From Campylorhamphus procurvoides (lineage: Eukaryota; Chordata; Aves; Passeriformes; Dendrocolaptidae): a DNA stretch of 64,000 nt. The stretch is from the NCBI GenBank assembly GCA_013396655.1, contig WBMV01002763.1:642021-706020 (forward strand). The letters are read 5' to 3'. This document shows, piece after piece, positions 35,001 to 45,777 of this stretch. Every line of letters starts with the position of its first letter. Position 1 is the stretch's first letter. The notes below the pieces were generated by a model. It had not been told where the DNA came from. It did not search any database and saw only the letters and a program-made list of their open reading frames with translations. A program made the position numbers and the translations under genes.

Positions 35001-37561
35001 CCCTGCAGAACAAGACATTGTTCAACACCTGGTACATATGGATCATTTATGGGGGTGTGCAGGAATAGTACAGGTGAGGAACTTGCCACTGTGCTGTTTG
35101 GAAGCTGCTGCTCTTTGTGGCCAATGAAGAAATGAGGAGTTCGAGAAAGATAATCACATATAAAAAGAGGGTTCTGCAAACTTGTGCTGATCAGTCAGAG
35201 GAGAAGGTAATTCTGGGTTCTCTCCATCTCACTTGGACAGCTTAAGCACTTTATATGGCTGTTAAATTGCAGGAACTGTCCCAGGAAGCAACTGCAAACC
35301 AGACCTTCCCATGTCAAAGCACCAGGCTGGAGAGAGACATATTTGTGCCATTTTTCTCTCCTGTACACATATATTGAGTAGTAGCATTAAGAAGCAAAGT
35401 ACAAAGCACCCAGAATAGCCTAAAGTTGAAAAAGTTTAATTTCCCTTCTTCAGGGTGAAATAAGTGGGATGGAACACTTTTAGAATGAAAGAGGCAGTGA
35501 ACTAAGCCTTCTGCTTTTCATGATGAGGTCTTCAGCCACCACTAAGCTACATAAAAGGTGGTAGGTGTCAGTTTTAAAGGACAGCACTGAACTCCCATCA
35601 CATTTTTCAAAGAGAAGGAAGTGATTTCAGAGACTCCTTTTATGCCAAGGACAGGTTAAATTTTTTTACACTCTTCATGCAAGGACTTCGTGTGCCAGAT
35701 GGATAATTCTGGCTTTTTATGAATAGTACTCATGCCCTAAGGCTGAACTGGCCAGATAAGTCACAACATGAAGAAGACAGTGAAAGAATCAGTGGAATAG
35801 GGTTTAGAGAGAACCAAACTCACATTTAAAATGTAGCAGAAATACTACAGAATCCATGGACTAGTTCATCAGTCATAAAGCATCTTGGAAGACAAACACA
35901 CAATGTATGAAGCTTAGTGATGCAAGAGAGCTGGACTGGTGGGCACTGTCATCTCCTTGTGGTCCTCCGCTCCCTGGACTGCAGGGTATTTGCACAGGTC
36001 GGAGGTGACTTGCAAGACCCCAGAAATGTGCCAAAAAGCTGGAAAACAGGGTGTGGAACAGGTAGGGGCTGAGCTCTGGGATCCTTGGTGCTGCTGGATA
36101 GCAACAGCTGCAACATGGACACCCCAGTTTGGCAGGTCTACTGCTGCACCAACTGCCCCCCACCACCCCTACCCCCATAGGAGTATGTGACACCTCAGGT
36201 GGGGTCTTGCTTCAGCTCTGATGCCAACCTCACTGGTCAAATCAGAGATTTCCAGAGTGTCAAGGACTGTGGGAAACTCCTGTTGATCCCTTCCCATCCC
36301 TAAGAGACCCTTTCACGTTCCACAGGCTCATTTTTGGCAAAGATGCTCTGTATTTAAGGGTGCTCAGATTTAACCTCGGTGAGCTCAATTTTGTATTGAT
36401 ACCTGTGAGATAATGCCCAAATGATTTTCGAAGGGCACGCCTGCTTTTTATTTTGTGTTATCCCTCTTCTTCTCTGCGGTGTGTGGAGCATAATTACCCT
36501 GCCCATTTGCCACGCTCAAGTGGTTGGTACAATTTTGCTGTCTCTCAGTGTCCATTTGCTCAGCCTCTCCTGTGCTGAGGGAAACTCATATTGCATTAGA
36601 GACTGTTCTGTGGCAGGTTCACCAGGTCAGTGGTGGCATATTATTATATCAGATTGCAATGTAATTCTAAACTACTTTTGCTTAATCATGTTCTATCTTT
36701 CAAGGGGCAAATGCTGCCATTTTCTCAATTTTTTCCCAACTATAACAGGCTTAAAATATATCAATTTATCACTGCTCTGAAGATACAAGTGAATATAATG
36801 CCCTGTTTCAGAACTACGAGGTAAGAAATCAGATTTTTGCCCCAGAAAAATGGCTCCAAGAACTACACAGAATTAACAAAGCTGAAGACAATATACGCTG
36901 ATTTCTAAAGTTGGTTTCACTGGAACCCTTTGCTATGAGCAGAGTTAATTGTAGCACTGTGCAACAGAGTTGGGCAAACAGGAGAAAAGTAACTGAGACA
37001 TTTATGCAAATGAAAGGCTGACCAGTGTTTTGCTGAAATATCTGTGACTCAGTTTTGTTCAAGAACGTTCAGGTGGATGCACTGATATTTATCCCAATGT
37101 GGTCAGCAAACAAAAGCTGCCCAGAGATCCTGTAAGCGTGCCAGAATGGTCTCAATGGGACTGCTCTCACAAACATTTTGGAAAGCTCTCCTTTCAAAAA
37201 AATCACTTTGCTGGTGGATTATGTCGTGTTGTGGCCGTGTCTCATCCCTGCATGTGATTTGATTTAGTGGGTCAGTGAAAATGATTTTGGGACACACAAG
37301 AGTTGTGCCCTGTCTGCGTCACAGGATGGTCAGAGGGGGAATAGAGGGGACTAGAGTGGTAGTTGGAGAATGATTACACAGGATCTCTCATTTGTACTCC
37401 TCTTGCTGGAGGCTGGGAACATTTAAAGCCTGGAGGATGGTTCAGTGTGCAAATAATGGGTGATTCACCACTTGTAAGAAAATATAGGAGTGGAAAGGAT
37501 TTTCTTATTTTAGAAATATGTCACGCAATGATGGTGACACATCCTACAAGATAGGCCATGG
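32063..37561. other. Repeat-poor non-coding DNA, 5.5 kb
   Basis: No dispersed repeat identified. Open frames reach 129 codons (33,268-33,657, plus) without a recognisable domain. An (AATA)-rich patch lies near 33,880-33,900. 'ctcaggtggggtcttgcttc' near 36,194 faintly resembles a CR1 internal segment but has no matching flanks. Confidence 0.5.
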
Positions 37562-37650
37562 ATAGAATCACAGAATCATTGGATGGTTTGGGTGGGAAGG
37601 GACCTTAAAGATCACCCAGTTCCAACCTCCTTCTGTGGGCAGGGGCACCC
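37562..37650 (-). mobile_element. Short CR1 LINE 3' fragment, antisense
   Basis: 'atagaatcacagaatcattg' and 'gatggtttgggtgggaaggg', then 'accttaaagatcacccagtt' and 'gtgggcaggggcaccc'. The two tandem 'agaatca' units at the left are the CR1 terminal short repeats. About 89 bp. Confidence 0.88.
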
Positions 37651-40600
37651 AATAATAAGCTGCTCTGTTCTCAAGAAGATAGGTCTAGAAGTAGAAAGAT
37701 CTGCCTGCTAAAGATAGTTTGGTATCAGAGCAGGGAAGAAGATGGATTCCTCATCGCTGTAGGCTTTAAGGACATGGTTAAACCAGTCTTTGCCAGAGAC
37801 AGATAAAACACATTCAATTTGTCCTCAAAATATTTGTTTTGCTTCTGTGACTGGAGTCTACAAGATCCATAATTTGCCAAATAGGAGATGCAAAGGCATT
37901 TCATTGGAGGTACAAGTGGATTCAGAGGGAATGAGAGCATGGTTTTCAAACTGAACCAAGACAGGCAGTGTAAGATAATTCCCTTTTGATGATGCAGCAC
38001 TGCTGCCAGCTCTGAATGCCTCATGGAGCAGATACTGCATGGAACACTTCTCTCACCCCATTTATTATGGCTGTGTGGCAGCTTGGTGGATGCCACATCT
38101 CAAGAGCAAGAACAGAGGTGTTTGGAAAGGGGTGACTTCAAGCATAAGTTTATCAATTTGAAATCAAAGCCAATGGTGTGAAGGTGGTTTACAAAAGCAA
38201 TGTGATTTATCTTGATCACTTGATCAGGAAGGAAGCCTGCTGATAAAAAAGGGTTTAAGGAACTTGCTTTCTCTTACTATAACAAATTTTTTTGTCACCT
38301 CAACAAGCTAGCAGGGCAAGGACATAGTGGTTAATGGATAAAAGTAAATCATTTTCTCTACCCACAAGCATCATAGCTGGACAGGACAATACATGTAGAT
38401 ATCATTCAAACCTACTGTTTCATTTATTTAAGTATTTACAGTAACAATCATGATTTATAACTGCTTAGGAAAAAAGTAATTACAATCAAGAGAGAGCTCC
38501 AGCTATAAACTGATTAGCAGCCTCTTTGATTTCCTTCCTTCTTTCCTCCCTCTCTCCTGTGTGGCAAAAAGCAGTGGGAAATGAATCCCACTAAGCCAGC
38601 AGGAGGAGATGCCATGTGCATAATCAATGGCAGTTGTCTTCTTTGTCACATGAATAAACCAGAGGGCAGAGAAGCATCTCCAGAAAGTCAGAGATCAGGA
38701 GGAGAAAGGAAGGGTGCAAAGGTTAAAATACAGTCCCTATGTTTTTTGGCTCATATACTATCAAAATAGGAGGAACAGAAGAGGTTTGCAGCCATACAAC
38801 TTGGAAACTGTCCCTACAGAGCAAACCCCTGACTTGCTGTGTAATGGTGCTCTTTAATACATTATTTATATCCCCTCAAGGACTCACTGTGTGTAGGGAT
38901 GAGGCAACCACTGCTGGCTGTAGCTGCTGGCTTGGGATGCAGGATGCCTTTGTGGTGACAGCTTCACTCTCCCACTTCAGCTGAGAGATGGCACAAAAGA
39001 TGGATGAAAGTTGAATAAGAGAAATGTGTAAAATTTCAGAGGGAAAAATCAGAAAAACTCTTTTTCTTTCTATTTTTGGACCCCACCAGCTGCAAAGGGC
39101 TGTGTTCTTTACACCATATGCTAACAGGTGAGCACAAAACTGTGTCTTGCTGTGGAAAGCTGTTCCTGGAAAGTTGTGTTTGACTGTGATACAACTCAGT
39201 TTACTTGAATTAATCAACTTCTTGAACCGTCTGGTTAACCACTCACTTTTGAGACTGATTTTGTATCGATTTCCAGTGATGCATAACAAAATCACCCTAA
39301 AAACATCAAACTCGAGGTGTGGGTAAACAACCACGTGTAGCTGGTTTCCTGTGAGTTACAGACCTTTCTCTCAAAAACAGCCACTGCCTGTAAAATCAAC
39401 CTGTTTGGAGGAGTCCTCAGGAGACCCTGAGCCAAACCTTGTCCTCAGAGCAATCAGATTGCTCAAGGTTTTGCCCCTTCAGCTTTCCAAGGGCAGTGTG
39501 TCCCCATATTCCCCTGTATCTGCTGCACACTTGAAATAAAATGTGTTTGTATAAATTAAGATGTTTTCAGTTCTCTTCTTTTACCATGTATTTACAATGG
39601 GATAAAAGCATGTAAAAGGCCACTGAGGGTAGTTCAGCTGAAAAATGGCACTGCATTAACCACAGTAATGTCAGTGCTTGCAATATTTCCAGGAGGACCT
39701 ACCTGTGCAAACAATATTTAAATGAAGAGACTGTCGACCCAGATTGCAGCTTCTAGATGCTGCTGGAAAAATAGGAAATGAACACTACAATAATTGGAGT
39801 AAACAATTGAGCATCCTGTGGGCTAGAATAAAGCTCTTATCTCTTACAAATTCATTTTGTCCTACTTTAAGTACGATCGGGGAGTAGCTTTAATTTTTAA
39901 CGCTACATATTTAGTATAAAATAGGTTGTATTGGTGCCACAGTCCCTTTTTGCAGGAGGTGGTCTTGTAAGCATTGAATGCACCAAAACGCAGCTCTTAA
40001 TTACACGTAGAGGAGTATCTTCCATGTGGACATCAGGGATTCTGTGCTGGCTAGCTGTGCATTTCTATAGTGCACATTTTAAAGGCAAGGTCTCTCTGAA
40101 AAATAACCCACAAAGTATTGCTCAGGGATGTTGGGGCCATTTCTAAGAAGTTGCCTTTTCCTTGATAAAATGCAGTCTCATCCAAACCTTTCCTCTTTTT
40201 TTTTTTTTCTTTCCCTTGAAGCAAACAAGGTAACAGTTCCCTCAGAAAATGCATTTGGGTGCAGGCAGAATTTCCTGTCAAATTGAAAAGGGATAGGGAT
40301 AAGGGACACAGAGCCACCATCCCCTCCTTCAAAGAGCCATCAGTTCAGTGGAAAAGAGATATAGGGCACTGCATCTTGTATTGGTACCACGTTAATTTGT
40401 GTGGTCCAGGTGCTATAAAGTAGTAACATGTGTCACCACTGGTTTCCTCCTCCTACATTTGTTGTTGGGGCCAATTTGGAAGGGGATCTCAAGAGGAACA
40501 TGAGCGCCAGGCATTTCCCCTTGAGAGAGTGTCTGAACCAGCCAGGGGTTGATATCATACAATATTCTGGAAATCTCTTGGATTTTACTTTGTGTAAAAT

Positions 40601-42039
40601 TGAGTGAGTATTTGTCAGAACATACTGAGACTTACCTTCCAGTCTGTTTCTTTCCAGTCTTCTAAGAAGCAGAATTACCTGGGACATCAGTCCTTCCTTC
40701 CTTCCTTTGGTGGTTGCAGTGAAGATTTAGAACACTCATTTCACATCTGTTGCATTTTATTGCTTGGTTGCAGTGAAGAGTTGATTGGTCCTCTGGGTGG
40801 GCCCTTCCCTTCCCTTCCCTTCCCTTCCCTTCCCTTCCCTTCCCTTCCTCCCATTTTTTCCCACGAATAATGTTGTTTTGAAGTTCTTGTCTATACTCAC
40901 AGCTATCATTCCTCAAATCTCATTCATTTCTGCCAAGACAGAGGAGCAGTTCCCTGCCCTGCCCAGTTATGACCTGGCTGGTTCCTCAGTTCTGATCCCA
41001 CTGTTGCTCTCTGCACACAAATCTTGTTTAGTCAATAGGATTTGCCTGCCTGGAGGAATGCATGATCAACCGCACAGAGGAGCATAAAATACATTTTTGT
41101 GCTTCAGATCCTTCAAATGTTTTTTGTTGGGAAATAATTCCCAATGCTGGTTTTTGGATAGTATTTCTTTTCCTTCACTTTCGGCTTGCTGAAGGATACA
41201 AACTGAAGTCTCATTTATCAAGTCTTTGGTCTAAATTTTACTTGTCCTTCTATTTTCTGAGTTTGCTGTATTTTAACATTTATTTTGACATTTTTAATTT
41301 AACACTTTGGCATGATGCTTTCTCTTGCAAGAAGGTTTTACAGAGTAATGCTAATTCACCAATCATTGACTCAGATAGGTTGAGTAATGCAGCACACACT
41401 GAAGGGATCTGGCAATACTTCAAAAATCTGAGTAATATAGTAACCATGTATAATAGCTGGGAGTCCAAAATGTTATTAGCATGCTCTTCCATGCTACACC
41501 TGCACATGAAAATGGCCTGAAATACAATATTGCAGGAAAATTGGAGAGCCCCCAGAGAAGAAATCTTTAATAACTATGGAATATATTCAATAAACGAGCC
41601 AGAGGAGATGCCTCCTCCAAATACCCTTATCAGCCATTTGGCTGCATCCTTTTGGTTGCTTGTGTCCCTTCTTAGGGTATCTACCTGTAAATTTGGATTT
41701 TATTGAATTATTTTGAAAGTGGTGAAACTCTTGAACTGAGTTTTTGTGGGAATATGTTGTACATGTTAAATATAAAACAGAATTCTCAAGAACTGACTTC
41801 TATCAATTCATCTTTTGGACAGTGACAGAAGAAAGAAGGGGAACTGAAGTTTTATATTCATCTGTGTTGAATTGCTTATTTTAGTGTTACTCTCACTTGT
41901 TTTTTGTTTTTTTCCTGAGTCATTTCTCTTGACCATAAATTAATTCTGAAGGGGGCTGATCACATTTGATCAAAATGTGCCTGCACACCACTGAGTTAGG
42001 CCATGGCATTCTAATACTTCCAGCCTTAAACTTTAACCT
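37651..42039. other. Non-coding DNA, 4.4 kb, with a pyrimidine microsatellite
   Basis: No gene recognised. The 152-codon frames at 38,876-39,334 (minus) and 41,062-41,520 (plus) are the longest here and show no domain. A T13-type run lies at 40,195-40,213. The TTCC/TTCCC tract at 40.7-40.85 kb is listed separately. Confidence 0.5.
40691..40848. repeat. (TTCC)n and (TTCCC)n pyrimidine tract with spaced direct repeat
   Basis: A short (TTCC)4 run at about 40,692-40,707 precedes a pure (TTCCC)8 array at 40,802-40,848. Between them the 15-mer 'tggttgcagtgaaga' appears twice (40,711-40,725 and 40,765-40,779), 54 bp apart. On the minus strand the array reads as regularly spaced GGG tracts, which could form a G-quadruplex. 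The pure purine/pyrimidine strands could also form triplex DNA. Open frames running through it are repeat artefacts. Confidence 0.9.
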
Positions 42040-42955
42040 CCTCTTAATACATCTTGGCATTTTGTTTTCTTCTTGATCCCTGCTGTGAACTGAGAAGATG
42101 TTTTCATAGAGTTGTCTACAGTGACAGCAAGATGTTTTTCTTGAATAATTACAGTTAATTTACAACTCAGCTATGGGTATGAGCAGCTGGATTGTCCTTT
42201 CCAGCATGTGTCTCCTTGAATTTATCTGCAGTGAATTTCATCTGTCATGAATGGTGTGCAGAGAGTTTAGTCTGGCCGTCTAGAATTCTCCAAAGTCTTC
42301 AATAGTCTTGTCCCATGTAAATTACATCACATAAACCACATTTTCCCTGGAACAACAATAAATAAATAAATAAATAATTGCTACAAAAGGCCTTGTTCCA
42401 GGTTATTAACAATATTAGTTGCTGTTTGTCTCAGCTACTGCTTGGACTATGTGAGATATTTGTCATGTCATAAAGAAAGCAAGAACCATCCTCCAAGGAG
42501 TTTAGTTTTGAGGCAAGGGATCCACAATGTGCCTTGAATATTCAGGATGATCATTAATTACACCTTGTTAAAATTATTTTTTTTTAAAAAAAGGCAGCAA
42601 TATATAATTTTTAATGACTTCTGGTAAAACCCCCAACTGTTCACAGTTACACTCCATGTGTACATGGCCAGTATCCCTGTAGGAACATTCCAGAGCTTCA
42701 TTCCTGTTCCTTATTCCTATGACAATTGCCCTATGATGAAATATGACTATCAAGTCTGACTCTATTTTATCTTTTTACCAGTTTTTAACCGCCGGCTGAA
42801 CTTTACCTCATGATAGATGAGTTTCTAAATCAGCTTTTTATAAGGAATGCTGTTAAAAGCTTTTTAATAAATAATGTTAACTGCTTCTCCCCTAACCACT
42901 ATTTTAACAACATCCTTAGGCTCCAACTGAGCAGTCAATCCATGTTAAACAGAAC
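42040..42955 (-). mobile_element. Old, decayed CR1/L3-like LINE body, antisense
   Basis: Low-identity but collinear resemblance to the reverse complement of an ancient amniote CR1/L3-type LINE. Recognisable segments are 'taatacatcttggcattttg', 'gagaagatgttttcatagag', 'agcaagatgtttttcttga', 'gaatttcatctgtcatgaat', and at the right 'tttaccagtttttaac' and 'gctgttaaaagctttttaat'. On the minus strand the last segment would cover the reverse-transcriptase region with the KAFD-like motif. An (AATA)n insertion at 42,357 and deletions break it. No open frame survives. The identification rests on remembered family sequence; boundaries are approximate. Confidence 0.62.
42357..42377. repeat. (AATA)n microsatellite
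   Basis: Five consecutive 'aata' units inside the decayed LINE. It probably expanded after the insertion decayed. Confidence 0.85.
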
Positions 42956-43382
42956 ACTCCATCACAACCTAAAAACTAAACACGTGTCACAGAGTTTTGT
43001 TGGAGAGAGCTGGATTTGAGTACCTGCTGAACAGGTGACTTACAGAGCAGATCAAGCAGAAGCTGAGCACAGACTTGGACATTCAGAGAATTCTTTATAA
43101 TGTTGTCTTAATCTCTCAGCCTTCAGCTTTCAGCTTTTCTTGTCAGCACAGTCACCTGCTGTGTGTTTAACACAGGGATTGGGATTCTCCTGGGACGACT
43201 GCTCCTTCGCTGGGTCACCTGCCTGCCTGACACCTTGTGCAAGGAGAGACCCAGCCCCACTTGGGTTCTTTAGATGAAATCCTGTTGGTGTGTCTTGTGC
43301 TATGGTAGGCAGTAGTGGTAGCCTTTGCAGTAATATGGAATGGCAGAGGATTGATTGATCGCTATTTGTAAGTGTAATATTG
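42956..43382. other. Non-coding DNA between two LINE copies
   Basis: About 430 bp of mixed composition with no recognised feature. Confidence 0.5.
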
Positions 43383-43770
43383 TCAGGCTGGAGGAGCTGG
43401 GGGTGTTCAACCTGGTGAAGAGAATGTTATGGAGAGACCTTCCAGTGCCTAAAGCAGCTCCAGGAGAGTTGGAGAGGGACTATGGACAAAGGATGGAGGG
43501 ACAGGACAAGGAGGAATGGCTTCCCACTGCCAGAGGGATGTTTAGATTGGATATGGGAAGGATTTCTTCCCTGTGAGGGTGGGCAGGCCCTGGCACAGGT
43601 TGGGCAGAGCAGCTGTGGCTGCCCCTGGATCCCTGGAAGTGTTCAAGGTCAGGCTGGTGAGGGCTTGGAGCAACCTGGTCTGGTGGAAGGTGTCCCTGCC
43701 CATGGCAGGAGGTGGAATGGGATGGTCTTTCAGGTCCCTTCCAACCCAACCCATCCCGTGATTTTGTGAA
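43383..43770 (+). mobile_element. CR1 LINE fragment, 3' region, sense
   Basis: Opens 'tcaggctggaggagctgggg', then 'gttcaacctggtgaagagaa', 'agagaccttccagtgcctaa', 'ggttgggcagagcagctgtg', 'ctggatccctggaagtgttc' and 'ctggtggaaggtgtccctgc'. It ends 'ccatcccgtgattttgtgaa', a mutated terminal repeat. At 388 bp it is among the longer recent-looking copies. The 'agaccttccagtgcc' join suggests a small deletion relative to fuller copies. Minus-strand frames of up to 129 codons are artefacts. Confidence 0.93.
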
Positions 43771-45431
43771 TATCCTTATGGGACCAGGACTGCCACATTC
43801 CACACTTGCAAAGCCTCCATGGAGAAGTGACCACCCATTTTGCCTGAAAGGAAGATGGAGAGTGTTCATTCTGCCGTAGCTAATTCCCAGCCAGAGAAGG
43901 TTTCAATATGTCACTTGTGCCTGCAAGTCTAACATTCATGGTAGCCCACAGATCACCCAAACAGCTTTTAGCTCTAGCTCTGTTTCTTCCTTCTTTGCTC
44001 AATTTATGCCATACCAATATTCTGCAAATGATTTCAGTGTCTGGCGACACAGAAGATTGATGCAGATCAGGCTTCTCAGTTTCCCCCATCACCAGCTTGG
44101 CAACGACAGCCAAGAGGAGCCTTTTACAGCACTGAATGAAGAATAAATCTATACAAATTTATTTAACCTCTGCAGAGCTTACTGAATTCTAACCAAGTTT
44201 AGTTACAGGGTTTTTTTGTAAGTTTGGAGATGCTTGGCACATTTGTGAATCTTGTGCAATAGTGTGAACTGGTAATGCACACAAACCAAATTTGTAAAAT
44301 GAAATTAATAGATGCTCTTATTGGAGTTTACTCGCGTAGGAATTGCCACCTATATATACAAGCAAAAAAACAATTTCTGTTATAAATACAGATTGTATTT
44401 ATTTCTCTCCAATTTAGATAACTAAAAAAGAAGCAAAACAGACTCAACAAAGGTGACATGAATCAATGGATGGAAACAAAATAGTAACATGCTTTGTTTT
44501 CCACTGACTGGGCTTAACATGGCTGGTGCTTTTTGGGTCCCAAAGATGTCAGTGTGAGTTATGTCAGTCCATGCTGAAAGCATGGATTGAAAATGAGTTT
44601 CCTGGATTAATCCATCCCCCCTCTGTTTCAAGAGGATTAAGTTAAAAACTTCACTTCACAGCTGAAGACCTCTCAAAGTGGAAATAAGTTCTTGGACCTG
44701 TTTTTCTTCCTTTACAACGAAATCCTTTTCCAGGTGTTTTTCTCCTTTCCTAGAAGCCCACAGGAAGAATCCCAGCCTGTCCCACACTGCTGTCATGTAT
44801 TCTTAGAGTCAGACAGCAAAGTCTAAGGCTTTAAGGAAGTCCCCTGAAGAAGCCAGGTGTGACAATGAGCCACAGGTTTAAAAAGCGTCTCTGGTGAGTG
44901 CTCAGTCTGGTGTCCTGTGTTGCTGCCACCCAAAGTTCTGGCTTTCTGCAGGAAGGATTTCCATAAATAACAGTGCAAGAATGACAGAGGGAACCAGTCA
45001 ACCATTGCCCATCCAGTATTGTCATTCCAAGGGAAATAGCAAGGCACTTTTCCATTAAAAAATATTAGGGAACACAGTTGTCCCTTCCCTCCCCAGGGGT
45101 TTGAGAGAGTAAAGTATTTATTCTTTTGGAGGTGGTCTGAGAGGACAAATCCCTGAATGATCAATCCCAGAGGCTCTCACCCCAGTTTCTGGATCTGATA
45201 CCCACCTTCCTCAGCTATGTCTCCTCTCTCCTTCAGGTCTTCTCTCTTGCAATGTATTTATCTCTTTATCATTTTGCTTTTCTGCAGACATTTTAAATTC
45301 TCTTACTGATTTCTTTGAGTAAGATTTAAAGAGTAAAATAAGGATGTACAAAAGCTGTCATGTTTCCCCTTCCAAATTTACCATTAAAACATCTACATGG
45401 TTTACCTTTTTAAAATTAGTTATGTTGTTTT
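43771..45431. other. Non-coding DNA, 1.7 kb
   Basis: No repeat or gene recognised. The longest frame (113 codons, minus, 44,823-45,164) has no domain. Confidence 0.5.
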
Positions 45432-45777
45432 ACCTTCCAGTACATGAAGGGACCCTACAAGAAAGATGGTGGAGGACTTTCCACAAGGGCTTGGAGTGAC
45501 AGGACAAGGGGGAATGGTTTCACACTGAGGGGGCAGGATTGGATGGGATATTGGGAAGGAATTCTTCACTGTGAGGGTGGGCAGGCCCTGGCACAGGTTG
45601 GGCAGAGAAGCTGTGGCTGCCCCCAGATCCCTGGAAGTGTCCAAGGCCAGGTTGGATGGGGCTTGGAGCACCCTGGGCTGGTGGAAGGTGTCCCTGCCCA
45701 TGGCAGGGGGTGGGACTGGATGGTCTTTAATGTCCCTTCCAACCCAAACCATGTCATGGTTCTACGATTCTGTGATA
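45432..45777 (+). mobile_element. CR1 LINE fragment, 3' region, sense
   Basis: Begins 'accttccagtacatgaaggg', then 'gaccctacaagaaagatggt', 'gtgacaggacaagggggaat', 'ggttgggcagagaagctgtg', 'ggctggtggaaggtgtccct' and 'ggcagggggtgggactggat'. It ends 'catggttctacgattctgtg' with terminal short repeats. It has few visible mutations relative to the other copies, so it may be among the youngest here. The 110- and 132-codon frames across it come from the repeat. Confidence 0.94.

Noticed and set aside
36190..36215. 'ctcaggtggggtcttgcttc' resembling an internal CR1 segment
   Set aside because: Flanking sequence does not continue the CR1 order on either side, so one short match is not enough.
38876..39334. 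Open frame of 152 codons on the minus strand in non-repeat DNA
   Set aside because: No domain, signal peptide or conserved motif, no support for a promoter or splice structure, and this length is reachable by chance in 64 kb searched in six frames.
39351..39560. AATAAA followed by a GT-rich stretch, like a polyadenylation site at the end of a short open frame
   Set aside because: AATAAA is frequent in this AT-rich sequence, and nothing upstream supports an exon.
41062..41520. Open frame of 152 codons on the plus strand
   Set aside because: Composition is typical of translated AT-rich non-coding DNA (many F, L, S, I). No domain recognised.
43480..43869. Open frame of 129 codons on the minus strand
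   Set aside because: It is the reverse reading of a sense CR1 copy. Similar peptides recur at 22.6, 29.3 and 45.5 kb because of the shared repeat.
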